Part shown: piece after piece, positions 1-9,900 of the stretch
Numbering within the stretch: the stretch's first letter is position 1
Layout: each line of letters begins with the position of its first letter
Assembly: GCF_004359215.1 (NCBI RefSeq)
Contig: NC_090621.1
Coordinates: forward strand, 4,679,426 to 4,743,425
Length of the DNA stretch: 64,000 bases
Direction of reading: 5' to 3'
DNA from: Bremia lactucae
Lineage: Eukaryota; Oomycota; Peronosporomycetes; Peronosporales; Peronosporaceae
Notes under the pieces: model-generated
Seen by the model: the letters and a program-made list of their open reading frames with translations, nothing else
Told to the model about the DNA's origin: nothing
The model's database searches: none
Made by a program: the position numbers and the translations under genes

Positions 1-426
1 GTCATCTCTTATCAGTCCCGGCTATTAAAAGCCGCGGAACTGAATTACCCTGTGCATGACAAAGAGCTACTTTCAATAAAGTATGCTCTTGTCAAGTTTC
101 GTGTGCACCTATTGGGCACCGAACCATTTGTGGTTTATACGGATCACGCATCACTGCGGACCGCAATAAACTCACCGCACCTCTCGCCTAGAATGGCAAG
201 ATGGCTCACATTCTTCTCTGAATTTAATATCAAAGTTAAATATAAGTCGGGTAAGTCGAATGTCTTGGCTGACGCTTTATCGCGCAGACCAGACTTCGAG
301 GTAATACACCAGGAAAGTGTGTCTAGTGCGAAAGCACAATTTAAGCCGTCAACGTTGGCAGCCATAAAGGCATGCCACATGACGAGCTCATTAGCCTCTG
401 AAATAAATAAAAGAGAGCTACAGTGA
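1..426 (+). pseudogene. pol: Family 1 copy 1a: pol RNase H segment (partial)
   Basis: This is the C-terminal half of a Ty3/Gypsy RNase H, cut by the window edge. Visible landmarks are ELLSIKYALVKFRVHLLG, VYTDHASLR and LADALSRR, in the usual order; the last normally closes the RNase H domain before the tether to integrase. The frame is open from 52 and stops at 426 (TGA), just before the integrase frame. The enzyme would degrade the RNA strand of the RNA:DNA hybrid during reverse transcription. The downstream integrase on the same strand shows it is the 3' part of a pol gene. The stop, and a shift into the next frame, make it a pseudogene. Confidence 0.88.
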
Positions 427-445
427 GGACGACCACTGTCGCCTG

Positions 446-1412
446 TTGTTGGATCACTTCGGTGGACGAAAGGTTTCTCTTTCGTCGCACCTTAAAGCTA
501 AGTTACATCACTTTAGCTACAGAGATGGCATGTTTTGGCATCAGCTGTCACCTTGTGATCCCTTGAGAATCTATGTGCCTCATGACACAGATCTCAAGTT
601 GATGATCCTTCAAGAGCTCCATGATGCACCATCTAGTGGGCATCTGGGTCGTAAAAAGACATTTATACGAGTGTTAGAAGATTTTTTGTGGCCACATCTA
701 TATAGATGGGTGGCCAACTATATTCGCTCTTGCGTACAGTGTCAGCGCATTAAGCCTGCACCGTTTAGTAGTGCGCCACTGAAGGCGCTACCAGTTCCAA
801 CCAACTGTTGGTAGTCAGTAAGTCTGGACTTCATTTTTGGCATGCCGCCCGATCATAAGGGTCGGATGGGGCTCGTCGTCTTTGTGGACAAATTGAGCAA
901 AATGGTGCATTTATCACGATGTAAGACATCGATCACAGGCAAGGAGGCAGCTCTCGTTCCTGGATCATGTTTACCGACTACACGGGATGCCCGAGGTCAT
1001 AGTATCGGACCGTGATCCACGTTTTACGTCTGTTTTTTGATGACATGTGCTCGAGGTGCTAGGTAGCAAGCTCCACATGTCGACCGCAGATCATTCCCAG
1101 ACCGATGGCCAAACCGTAAGTGCCAATCGGGTCGTGGCGGATGTCTTGCGCACTATAGCAACTCCCAAAGAGTGGAGCAAGCAATTGCCCTTTGTGGAGT
1201 TCGCTATAAATAACAGTGTCCACGCCAGTACGGGTGAGACACCGTTTTATATTAACGGACTGCACCATCCTCGGACGCCAGTCTTGATCGCGCGCAGCCC
1301 GAGTCTTAGCGGGGGAGGGCCCCTCACTATGCTCGGTGCAAAAGAGAGACATAGTTTCGTCAATATGACGAGGACCCATGAGGGTGTCATCTCAACAACT
1401 GAATTGCCCTAG
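446..1412 (+). pseudogene. pol: Family 1 copy 1a: pol integrase zinc domain and catalytic core (broken)
   Basis: The N-terminal HHCC zinc-binding domain is clear at about 612-760: LHDAPSSGHLGRKKT then SCVQCQRIKP. A TAG follows LPVPTNCW at 812-814, where other copies continue into VSLDF, the start of the catalytic core. Past that stop the frame carries the PPDHKGRMGLVVFVDKLSK segment, then shifts near 955. Pieces of the last core block (DHSQTDGQT, then VEFAINNSVHASTGETPF) lie at about 1085-1250, but the motif that should supply the catalytic Glu reads VSANR instead of TERANR. The enzyme would insert element cDNA into the genome. This copy is inactive. Confidence 0.85.
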
Positions 1413-1502
1413 TGACCCTGCTAGTTTAGCAGTGGTCAATAAACTTCGCCTAATGACCGACCTCTCGGCGGTATCATAAGCGAGTTTGATGATACTAAAA
1501 GC

Positions 1503-1865
1503 GTGTGCGAGGCTAAACGCTTTGTGGATGAGCGATTAGCCATCACACGTAAAGTCTGTGACGCAATGGCAAGCGCACAGGACAAGCAAAAAGAATATGC
1601 GAACCGAAATGGTCGCAAAAATAATGAACGCTTTAGAGTGGGTGAAAAAGTACTATTAAGTACTGCTACCCTACATAAAAATGCAATATCTGTACTACCT
1701 GGAGGTACTACGAAGTTGTTGCCGGGTTTCATAGGGCTCTTTATGGTGGAAGAAGAGGTTGGAGATCTATATTATAGGCTTACCCTTCCCCCGTATAGGA
1801 AGGCACACCCCGTATTTTTCGTGGGTCCTCTGAAATGGTATGTAGACCCAAATGAGGTCACATAA
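1503..1865 (+). pseudogene. pol: Family 1 copy 1a: integrase C-terminal domain
   Basis: This 120-codon open stretch ends pol with TAA at 1863-1865. It has the helical VDERLAITRKV segment, then FRVGEKVLLST, a degraded GPY/F-type block (GFIGLFMV, where other copies have RFIGPF), and HPVFFVGPLKWYVDPNEVT. This is the usual end of chromodomain-less Ty3/Gypsy integrases. The ATG at 1503 is internal and not a real start. The stop codon overlaps the end of the opposite-strand frame (stop TGA on the minus strand at 1858-1860), so the two coding regions end tail to tail. Confidence 0.85.
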
Positions 1866-3399
1866 TCCCATCCGTCAAAGGAGTCCGATGGTGACGCCGA
1901 CTGTATGTCGAGCTTCGTTCGGGTGTTGGGGACGGTGAAGGCGAAAAGCTATCGGACTGCCTCCCACCACGAACAGGACTTGGAGAGCGAGGGACATCTC
2001 GCGAGTAACGCGGATTTCTCACCATTATCCTCTCCCGAAGTTCCAAGCGAGTCTTCAGGCGTTCATAACCCTGACGAGCCCTCGCTCGGACATCAACCAG
2101 ATCCGACGTCAGTCGCGAAACTTGACCCTTAGATCCGCAATTCGTCGTTTAGCAGCGCTAATCGCCTGTGACTGAACGAACGAAGGTAAGGCAGCTGCGA
2201 CTAGTTGGGCAAGACCGCCACTCCTATCGGGCGCCGCCTGCAGTAATAAGTGCGGGTGAGAATCAACACTTCCTTGTTGGAAGGTTGCTTGCCCATCGTT
2301 CCGTGAGGCAAGGGTATCAGATCCTCATCCAATTGAGAGGTTACCCGAAGAGTTTTGACTCTCGGGATCCGATCGATACCCTACATATTGATATGCCCGG
2401 CTTGGTGGCTGCCTATGAAAAGGAGCACCAGCTGAGGCCTCTTCGCTTGTCTCAAATGGACTAGCAGAAGTAGCGTAGTGAGAAGAAACAGGGAGTACAC
2501 TACCGCTCATAATTTCTTTCAAACGCAAGCGGGATAAATTAATTCGCTGCTACCGCTGTTTCATCGCATCGGAATGCGGATGAATGCGGCGCAGGAATTT
2601 CGCCTCAGATTTGTCGGGCGTTTCATTTGAACTCAACACGACCGGGATCGGGAAAATACGCCCAAGCGATTTTCCCTGAGCCCTCCATGATTTAAAGACG
2701 CCATATTAATTATGTGCGTCTACAAGAGCGCGCTCTAGGAGCGACGCTCTTGGCCCGTTTGAACGAGGTTATTTAGATGGAGGGGGGCATCTTTGGAATG
2801 CCACCCGTCACGTAGCCACGTTCTAAACGACTGGCTTGTGACACCGACTGAGCACGTTCACGTGTCGTCGGCGGAGCTTAAGGCTCCGAATCCTCTATGT
2901 CAGAAGAATTATGGATTATGGTCTGAGCATAAGGCGTTGTGGTTATACACAACGGAGAAGCGGCTGCGCCTTTATGGGCAGCGCTCACATTAATGGTCGC
3001 TGCGCTTTTTAGCGCAGACGACGAGACATCATTCGTAAATGTTGCTTTCTTCCTGTTGTGAGCCATGATAAAAGTTTGGAAGGGCAATAATGCGCCATCA
3101 TCCTTCCTCATGGGCTCGTTGTCCGCATCACTACTATGAGATGACGGCAACGGTGTCGACTCATTGTTGTCGACAATGAGCGACGGATCAAGATCCTCAG
3201 TATTAAAGTGGGATGAATTGTTGAGCCCTGTTAACGCGATAGCAGCAGTAGCTGTCGGCGTTTTGACTAAGGCTTTAGCTGCGGCCGGCGAATTAATGCG
3301 GCGCGTGCACTTAGTGTGAGGATGGGTGGGTGTCTTCGCAGACGACCCACCAACGTGGCCCCTTTTAGGTGGCATCTTGGGCGCCGTGTATGGAAACAC
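1858..3399 (-). pseudogene. Family 1 antisense accessory ORF (aORF), copy 1a
   Basis: This is a reading frame of about 510 codons opposite to pol, between the pol stop and the polypurine tract. The first 173 codons (3399-2878) are open. A second candidate start, at 3375, gives MPPKRG, which is conserved in other copies. The N-terminus is basic and rich in Pro, Ser and Ala, followed by an acidic stretch near SSDIEDSEP. A single-base change (AAA to TAA) stops the frame there. Downstream pieces match copies 1c and 1d: a central block with FKSWRAQGKS and FLRRIHPHS, and a C-terminus with SPSPSPTPERSS and SRRHH. I recognise no known domain. Nuclear or nucleic-acid-binding function is only a guess from composition. 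Confidence 0.6.
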
Positions 3400-3490
3400 G
3401 TGTGCTAGAGTGGTCGAGTGAACTAGCGGCGCGTAAAGCTGCTCGCGGCTTCTCGCTCCTCTTTGACGAATTTAAAAATGTAAACTCGTG

Positions 3491-3502
3491 CTCAAAGGGG
3501 GG
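3491..3502 (+). other. Polypurine tract of family 1 copy 1a
   Basis: A purine run (AAAGGGGGGG) lies immediately before the LTR start. In retrotransposons this primes plus-strand DNA synthesis. Its position fixes the orientation of copy 1a as plus, the same strand as pol and opposite to the aORF. Confidence 0.6.
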
Positions 3503-4007
3503 GGTTACGGGCTAGAGTTGCCCTAATGTTACACAGTCCCCGTAAAGTACACTTTGTGTACTTAAGGGGATGGTCAATTACTAAATTAAAGTAATTAGAC
3601 CCAACAGTGACCAACCCTTGTATATGTGATGCACCAAGGTGCATTCACATTAGGAGGGATGACGCCTAGCGTCATCCGTTACGCGAGGTATCTAGAAAGA
3701 TACGCTCGCAATACATATTAAGTGTTCTCTATAGAGATAACTTTTTGATTGGTAAAAATAGGTATTTATATCCAATACGATTTAATATAAATCAGTCTGA
3801 AAACTATTTCCTACTTTGTAAGTGCGCACGAGGAGCCGGATTACCGCTCCCGTGACGACACTTAACCAAAGTACTTAGGTGAGGTCGCTAACGCGCCCAC
3901 CGCAAATACCTCACTGCACGCAAGAGAAGCTGGTTACACCGCTTCCTCGCTGTGCTAGAGTGTGTGTCTAAGTAGAGCGTGGCCGCATTACTACGTACCC
4001 GCCTACA
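3503..4007 (+). repeat. Family 1 3' LTR (copy 1a)
   Basis: This stretch of about 505 bp aligns by eye along its length with 17691-18173, and with the reverse complements of 18256-18706, 43045-43510 and 53222-53751. Shared landmarks are an A/T-rich block containing TTTAATATAAATCAGTCT, the block CTCCCGTGACG, and the end CCTACA. The first bases (GGTTACGGGC) are a degraded form of TGTAACGGGC seen in copy 1b. It follows a polypurine tract, so it is the 3' LTR. Boundaries are good to a few bases. Confidence 0.75.
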
Positions 4008-4104
4008 GATCATGATGCTTTTTGCGAGCTACTTTAAGCTTTGCGATGTTCACGTTTGGTTATGTTTAGCAAAGATAAAAAATATCAATTCCTGGAAGCT
4101 TATC

Positions 4105-4493
4105 TGTAAATGGCACCTTTTGTCAGTGCTGACAATAGTACTAATCAATCTGCACTGATTACAGTGTATGTGAGGTGCCTCGATTGCTTCACGTAGACTG
4201 CCGTGCAAAGAGAGGTTACAAGTAGCTAAGACGTCTCAGCTACTAGAGGTCGATGCAAATGCTTTAGTATAGGGAAGATGTAAAATTGATTGAATAAATT
4301 AAGTTCTTTCGTAACGTTCTTCTATCTACTAGATTAAATACATTTGTAACTAACTATGTATGACGCCGATTGCGCACCGCCCAATCGAGTCTTGAAACGA
4401 TTGGCGGGGTTAATTAAAACTCATATCAACCAATCGAAATAATTTCTTATTGCATCAACATTAGTAAATTGGCAATATTGGACTCCCGTTACA
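4105..4493 (-). repeat. Family 2 solo LTR (internally shortened)
   Basis: The reverse complement matches the family 2 LTRs at 43490-44010 and 60454-60958. The minus-strand end reads TGTAAATGGCACC on the plus strand, followed by the same GCTGACAATAGTACT-type block. The segment with GATTGCGCACCGCC and the ATCAACCAATCG block are also shared. The other end (CCCGTTACA) seems joined after an internal deletion of the U3 start. No family 2 coding sequence adjoins it, so it is probably a solo LTR. The flanks at 4008-4104 and 4494-4739 show nothing I can name. Confidence 0.6.
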
Positions 4494-4739
4494 GTAGTGT
4501 GGCGGACCTGAGAATTAACGATTTTTTTTTTAAATCTTATTAAGCATTATTTATAAGGTATCCGAATAGGATCGATGATGATGGATGACAAATTTAGAAA
4601 GAAATCAGGGATATTAAGTAGTGGAGTATAGGATATCAGATGAATGACTGCATATCTTTTCACCGTAGAATTGTGATAAATGCAACAAAACAACCTTTTG
4701 TCAAGGAAATTTAGAGTTTAAGATAATTTGTGGTGTCCC

Positions 4740-5290
4740 AAAATTATTTGTGCATCAGAGAGATCACATCCTACATGCCTTGGCTTAAGCCAACAATGCT
4801 TTTAGCATTCAGTGATTTGTTTTCACAATGTCAACTCAACAAAGTACGTGTTGTTTCACAAACAGCCAACGAGCCACACTGGAGTCCTATGTCATCGACA
4901 TTGAAGTTGATTAGCTCAGATCCCACCATACTAAGAACACTGACGGACATTTTCACTGGCTCGCGTCAGAAGCGCTTTTGTTGCCTAGCAAAGGTGAATT
5001 TATGACTTGCCGAAGCTTTGCCAGGAACATATCACGTTGAGTCAAAGATATGAATCATAACGTTCATGTCAGGTCACAGTTAGAATGATATCACATCTCG
5101 AAGCCAAATCGATGACAAAGCAGCATGCAATGGTGTGAAAGTTCAAAATTTCATGCCAAGATTCAACGAAATTTTTGGCACAGTGACACGATTTCCAATC
5201 GCTAGCGAACTGTAAATAATTCTCATTCATGAGCTTTAAGCGCCTCAGTATATCTCTAAACACATTCACAGAAACGACGTCGAGCATAGC
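4740..5290 (-). pseudogene. Family 3 protease-region fragment
   Basis: This matches the family 3 protease and protease-RT spacer of copy 3a (about 11510-11990). Landmarks are the shared block AGCGCTTTTGTTGCCTAGC on the plus strand and, on the minus strand, FVIDLASRCDIILTV, the counterpart of LVLDLNSRYDLILGV in copy 3a. In retropepsins this is the C-terminal part of the fold, after the catalytic Asp. No catalytic DSG/DTG motif is visible and the frame breaks several times. It could be the front part of a second family 3 element that shares the LTR at 6208-6686, or an isolated fragment. Confidence 0.65.
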
Positions 5291-6207
5291 TCAACTAAGA
5301 CAATACATTAGGGCACCTCACCTAGTCGGCGTTTCTCCACACCTTACCAGACTTACTAGACATTGGCACTATTTAAGACCAACCTGCTAAAGTTTGAGAA
5401 CACGGATGATCTCTATGAGGCCCCCAAACATTATTGAAAGTTCGAGACGTTCCCATCGTTATTGTTCAGTTTCACACATCTTCGTCATTTCTTATCAGAG
5501 TCCAGGGTGTTGAAGAGTGCTGTTCTGCCCGCCTTTCGGCTGGGGCTTTCCTTGATGGGGATCGCCAGCTTCGCGACTACGGGTTTTGTGTGTAGTTGCA
5601 TATGTCCCACTTTTATTCCTGCTAGGAATTTTAGATGCGCTTACTTTGGCGCAGGTATCGCCTAAATAACTTCAAGACAGTGGGTACTCATACTTGAATC
5701 GCTTTGTATCGCCTAAAGAACTTCAAGACAGTGGGTCCTCATACTTGAATCGCTTTAAGATTGACCAACGAGCTTGTATGGGTAGCGACTGCTTCTTACA
5801 GAAGCTGGTCATTTCTTTAATGACCAGGATGACTTAAGATTATATTGTTGGCGTCATACTTCCGTCTTCTCGGCTAATGATAAAGTTTGCTCTTTAAGCG
5901 TTACTTTAATGCTGATATTGGAGCTTTTTCCTTACGTTTTCGACTTGAATGCGAGAGCCTAACTACGTGGCCCTAGAAAAATCACATAAGCTGGCTTATC
6001 GAGTCATGGTGTATACTATGGACACCCGTGATTAAATTCGCTACTTTAATCTTTTGTAATGACTGTGGGTACTTTTCCATGTTGAGGAGACCCTGCGCTT
6101 TGATAAGCTCGTATACGGATTGTTGTACTTTGGTGTCACCTACTAAGCTCTTTGGGGGGCATCACCTGTGCCAATGTCGCTAGCAGCTTCTAATGGCAGG
6201 CTGGTGT
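5291..6207 (-). other. Unassigned, possibly degenerate Gag-like DNA
   Basis: This stretch lies between the family 3 protease fragment and the LTR at 6208. I see no convincing gene. On the minus strand short pieces such as ELIKAQGLLNMEKYPQSLQK and a basic Ser/Lys-rich tail would fit a decayed Gag upstream of a protease, but there is no zinc knuckle. The plus-strand frame at 5462-5665 has no supporting signal and I treat it as chance. It contains a two-unit tandem repeat at 5655-5756. Confidence 0.3.
5655..5756. repeat. Two-unit 51-bp tandem repeat
   Basis: Two adjacent units of 51 bp, each starting GTATCGCCTAAA and ending TTGAATCGCTTT, differ at only two positions. It looks like a local slippage or duplication event in decayed element DNA, with no sign of function. 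Confidence 0.85.
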
Positions 6208-6686
6208 TGTAGCGGAGCTACCTCGCTCTTAAAGTCAGAGGAAGACTTTTAGATTCAAGAAATCGCTCTATAGAACTAATTGGTTTAATAACTCAGGGCG
6301 TCGTACAAGCTATTAAAGCTTAATGAATCCTAGTTCAAGGGATTCAGGAGTTTCGTAGAAACAAGTGGCAACTCGTGCCCAACAGGATATACCTTAGAAA
6401 GGCTTCTATCTCTTTCAGATCAATGCGCAAGCCTTATGAAGACACTTAACGCTTTCAGATCAAAAGGGGAACTGCACTATATTTATTTATTTAAATCTAA
6501 GAACTTACCCTAGCTAATTTCAAAAAAATATTCGACCGCCAGATACACATCTGGCAACGAACTCATTGTTACCTATAATAAATAGAATTTAAGTACGTAA
6601 TGATTATAGAATAGAATAAAAGGCTATTTTACTTATAAGTAAATGTACCCAACAACGGTTTTCCAACCGATGTGTGCCCCATTACA
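6208..6686 (-). repeat. Family 3 LTR (3' LTR of copy 3a)
   Basis: About 479 bp that aligns along its length with 61474-61950. Read on the minus strand it starts TGTAATGGGG and ends in GCTACA. The shared internal blocks include the one containing GAAAGGCTTCTATCTCTTTC and the one containing ACGGTTTTCCAACCGATG. A purine tract follows on the plus-strand side at 6687-6698, so in minus orientation it is a 3' LTR. It may also serve as the 5' LTR of the fragment at 4740-6207. Confidence 0.75.
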
Positions 6687-6698
6687 CCCTCCCCCATC
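6687..6698 (-). other. Polypurine tract of family 3 copy 3a
   Basis: The minus strand reads GATGGGGGAGGG directly before the LTR start TGTAATGGGG. The same tract (GATGGAGGAGGG) precedes the LTR of copy 3d at 61951-61962. It confirms that family 3 elements run on the minus strand here. Confidence 0.65.
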
Positions 6699-6796
6699 AG
6701 ACTGTTGACACCGAGTGATAACATTCGCTTCATTTCCTCTTTGAGGTTGTAACCTAAACAGCTAACCGTTTGATTGTGTTTTGCACCCTTTGTCAA

Positions 6797-8039
6797 ATGA
6801 CAATAAAGCGTGAGTCACAGACTCTCAGCGCCTTCCTCGACGATGATGGAATGGTAGACTTTGAAAGTCAGACTCCATCAGAGGATGAGGAACACGAGCG
6901 TCGCTCTTACACGCCTCCTCCTCCGGATAAACGTCGGCGGGGCCCGAATCTGTTCCCAGAATGTGGTGCCGCTAATGTCTTAAATGCATTGAGCAGGATA
7001 CGGGACCCTGAGTCCAACATCATTACGAATTCGCTCGATGAAGGGCAAGATAGTGTAATTCTCATAGAGTAAAATCTCGTCGTCGAGCTGCCGAAAAACC
7101 GAAAGCTAAAGCTCATAGTGAATATAGATTCACACCGCTTAGTGCGGACGAGCGTCTGAAAGGGATAGCGGGTCATAGCTTGGCCATCTGGATTTCCGAA
7201 GGCGTTGCGAGAACGCCGGAGGAGATGGCTGCTCGCGACGCTCTTATGGGCGATACCTTACGCTAAAGATAGTTACGCGAAGTCAGTATCTGACGCGTTT
7301 ATGTTATCAAGCCCGTGGGGCTTCGGTGACGTCCATGAGCAAAATTTCAAACATTTTGTTTCCAAACGAAACAAGGAGTGAAACGAAGTCTCATTTGAGA
7401 GCTGGGTCCACCCGGTCCGCCGCCTTTATATATATATATTTCGAATACCAGAGAGTCTGCGGCTGCTGTTCGTTTGGAACGGAAGATTCGCTTCGATTTC
7501 GCCAAGCTTAAGGCCACAAAACAAAGAAAGGGCTTGGAGATTTTTCAGTGCTTTCGGTTAACCTTACAAACATGGGTCTAGGCCACACTGAGGCTATAAA
7601 TCGACCTTATCCCACGTGTAGTGGTGGGAATCGTCGTTTGACGCGAGTTGACCCTGAGCTTGGCGCTCAAAAACGTCAATGGCTTACGGGCAATCTTGCC
7701 GAAGAGGTACCTCAAACTCTAAGATTTTTCCTAAGAGGGGTACCCTAGCCACTTCACAAGATACTGCTATTGGCCCTTACGACGACGTCGCTTTAAAAGT
7801 TTCTTAACATGAAATCGAAGGTTCCCGCGCGCATCATGCAGCGCGGGAGGGGGCCGAAATTTCGGCGAAAGCATTCTGATGCTCTAAGGCACGAGGTGCA
7901 AATTCTTCGTGAGGTTCTTGCTCGGGTTGATAGCTTTTTTGAGGTGTTTCAGAACCGTCTTTCGCTGCTGAAGCGTCAACAACCTCGCTTAAAGAGCCAT
8001 CTGGACATCCTGGTGAGGATGCAGCAATCTGCGGCATGA
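6797..8039 (+). pseudogene. Family 3 antisense accessory ORF (aORF), copy 3a
   Basis: This frame runs opposite to pol and begins just inside the 3' LTR. The start at 6797 (MTIKRESQTL) is chosen because copy 3d keeps the same start at 62060. The N-terminus is acidic (FLDDDGMVDFES), then has TPPPPDKRRRG, a possible basic nuclear signal. The first frame stops at 7072. Later pieces continue in other frames, including SGGNRRLTRVDPELGAQKRQ (about 7621-7680). The final open piece, 7809-8039, is strongly helical and Arg-rich (LRHEVQILREVLARVD) and ends at TGA 8037-8039. It overlaps the end of pol by 206 bp. I recognise no known domain. Confidence 0.55.
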
Positions 8040-8286
8040 CCGCCTGTCTTGGGTCAAGCGCCTTCAAGTCCACGTGGGAAAGGTCCCGGTAGGGCTTAAC
8101 CAAGCCAACGTAGAACACTGGGTGTGTGCGCAGCTTGCTAGGAAGGTTAAGCGTATAAGCTAGGCCCTTCTCGGCCACGAACGTACATGGTCCAATAAAG
8201 CGCGGGCGCAATTTGGTCTTGAAGACCGCGGAAACCAAGTTGGTAGGTAGATTTTTAGCGTTTAGCAAAACTCGGTCTACGACCAT
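7834..8286 (-). pseudogene. pol: Family 3 copy 3a: integrase C-terminal end of pol
   Basis: An open 150-codon stretch carries the end of integrase: LRPRFIGPCTFV is a GPY/F-type block, followed by LPSKLRTHPVFYVGLVKPY. After this comes a polar tail of about 80 residues rich in Glu, Pro, Ser and Ala that has no counterpart in families 1 and 2. The tail is encoded exactly opposite the helical C-terminus of the aORF, which may explain its composition. The upstream frame is broken near 8290, so the ATG at 8286 is internal. Confidence 0.8.
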
Positions 8287-8395
8287 ATAAGAATTAATAC
8301 AGCTTCTGCCTTTGGCATCTGCTTGTTCTTTTTTGTTTGTGCTTGGCTATCAGCCATCGTACCCCTTACATGTCTTAAGACACTAAATCGCGTCG

Positions 8396-8621
8396 CGAGA
8401 AACTCACTACTTGTTTCCGAATGATAACAGAGCTGATATCAGGAAGCCTATCCGCTTTTTTACCCCACCAATCCCTGAGCCACGCAGTGTAATCGTTTAA
8501 AAATCCGTGAGAAACTCGCTACTTGTTTCCGAATGGTAACAGAGCTGATATCAGGAAGCCTATTCGCTATTTCTCCCCCACCAATCCCTGAGCCACGCAG
8601 TGTAATCGTTAAGAAACGCGT
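8396..8621 (-). repeat. 113-bp tandem duplication inside integrase
   Basis: Two adjacent units of about 113 bp share GAGAAACTC, TTGTTTCCGAAT and CCTGAGCCACGCAGTG, with a few differences between them. Copy 3c at 42110-42640 has only one unit, so this is a private duplication that further breaks the integrase of copy 3a. Confidence 0.8.
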
Positions 8622-9330
8622 GGGATGAGACCGTTGAAATAGCGTATTGCCTGTAGAGGCATGGACAGCGGTTTTAAACGCAAATTTTACCACTGGGAGC
8701 ATTGAGCTCCAGCTTTTGGTGTTTGAGCACACACACTGCAGCTTTTGGTGTTTGAGCACACACTGCGTAAAAATGTCTTCAATGACGCGATTGACACGTT
8801 CAGTTTGACCATCGGTCTGCGGATGGTCCACGGTGGACATGTTCAATCTGGTGCCAAGCACTCGAAAAATTTGACTTACAGAATTTACCCGTAAACGGGA
8901 GTCCTGACCAGAGACAATTGTCACTGGCAAACCGTGTTATCGAAACACGCGACCGATGAACAGCCTTGTTGTACCTTCACCATCAATGGTATTCGGCACC
9001 CAGCCGCTAAGTGAGCCATTTTGCTCAATTGGTCAACAAAACCCACTATGCCAGAGTTACCGGCCGAATTTTTCGGTAGACCGAAAACAAAATTCACACT
9101 AATAGACTCCCAACACCCTATGGGTACGGGCAGACTTGCCAGTAGCGCAGTAGCATGCGCCCAGTGTTTGACCCGTTGGCAACTTTCGCATGTTCGAACG
9201 TATGTGCTGAACTATTTATAAGGTTTGGGCCACCAAAAAATCTGACTTACAGAGCCGTCGGTCTTGTATCTACCAAGATGACCGCCAAGGACAGTATTGT
9301 GTGTCTCATAAAGGATTCGGTGCTTCTAAT
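8460..9330 (-). pseudogene. pol: Family 3 copy 3a: integrase zinc domain and catalytic core
   Basis: Reading on the minus strand from 9330, the zinc domain has GGHLGRYKT and CESCQRVKH, then the core start ISVNFVFGLPKN and VGFVDQLSKMAH. In the open piece 8930-8460 VSGQDSRLR corresponds to the usual SDRDPRF block with the second Asp, and STVDHPQTDGQTERVNRV keeps the catalytic Glu. A 27-29 bp tandem duplication (8709-8766) repeats KHQKLQ/SNTKS-type residues and lengthens the loop before the SSMLPVVKFAF helix. Frameshifts separate the pieces. The role is cDNA insertion. This copy is inactive. Confidence 0.85.
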
Positions 9331-9900
9331 CCTCATCATGAGGAACAACGACACGCAGAGGATCCGCAGCGTCCATGCAATAAAGCAACATGTCGTTATC
9401 GATAGAAAATCGAGGTAACCTTGCACGCAATCGTGCCGACAATTTCAAACCCGATTCAGTGCTTTTTAGAGCTCGTAGCAGAGCTACACACTGTTCATCC
9501 TTGGCGTAAGCCGAACGAATTAATTGAGTAATGGGCGACATTATAGTCGTTAAATGAGAAAGCTCACGCACGGTCAAAGCATTCTGCTTGCCAATTTAAA
9601 CTTCACCTCGAAGTTGTATTCGGCGAATAAGGATAGCCATTACCCCATTCTCCGTGAGAGATGTGACGACTTAGTCGCAGTTGCGTAATGACGCGTGATC
9701 TGTACATATCACAAACGGCTTAGAGTCTAGCAGATGAACTCTGAATTTGACGAGAGCATACTTCATAGTAAGTCACTCTTTGTCATGAACTGAGTAGTTC
9801 TTTTTCGCAGATTTAAGCTGTCTAGACTCGAACGCAATAACACGTTCACGCCCATCAACATCTATTTGTAACAGAACACTGCCAATAACAAAATCTGAAG
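9331..9900 (-). pseudogene. pol: Family 3 copy 3a: RNase H and RNase H-integrase tether
   Basis: The minus strand at 9577-9326 encodes the tether between RNase H and integrase, with LRARLPRFSIDNDMLLY and ADPLRVVVPHDED, the lead-in to the zinc domain. From about 9900 to 9600 the RNase H domain is present in pieces, including a DGREHV-type segment and a TDHASFV-like block. Stops and shifts are frequent. Placement rests on position between RT and integrase and on family resemblance to 1a and 2b. Confidence 0.7.

Noticed and set aside
2168..2464. Plus-strand frame downstream of pol copy 1a
   Set aside because: It is the complement of the family 1 aORF central region, which has related sequence in three other copies. 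The plus-strand translation is not conserved.
5462..5665. Possible secreted protein with hydrophobic segment
   Set aside because: Only 67 codons, in decayed element DNA, with no RxLR or LFLAK motif and no second copy.
7426..7440. TA-rich microsatellite (TATATATATATA)
   Set aside because: Very short and inside the aORF remnant of copy 3a. Copy 3d lacks it, so it is probably a local expansion without meaning.
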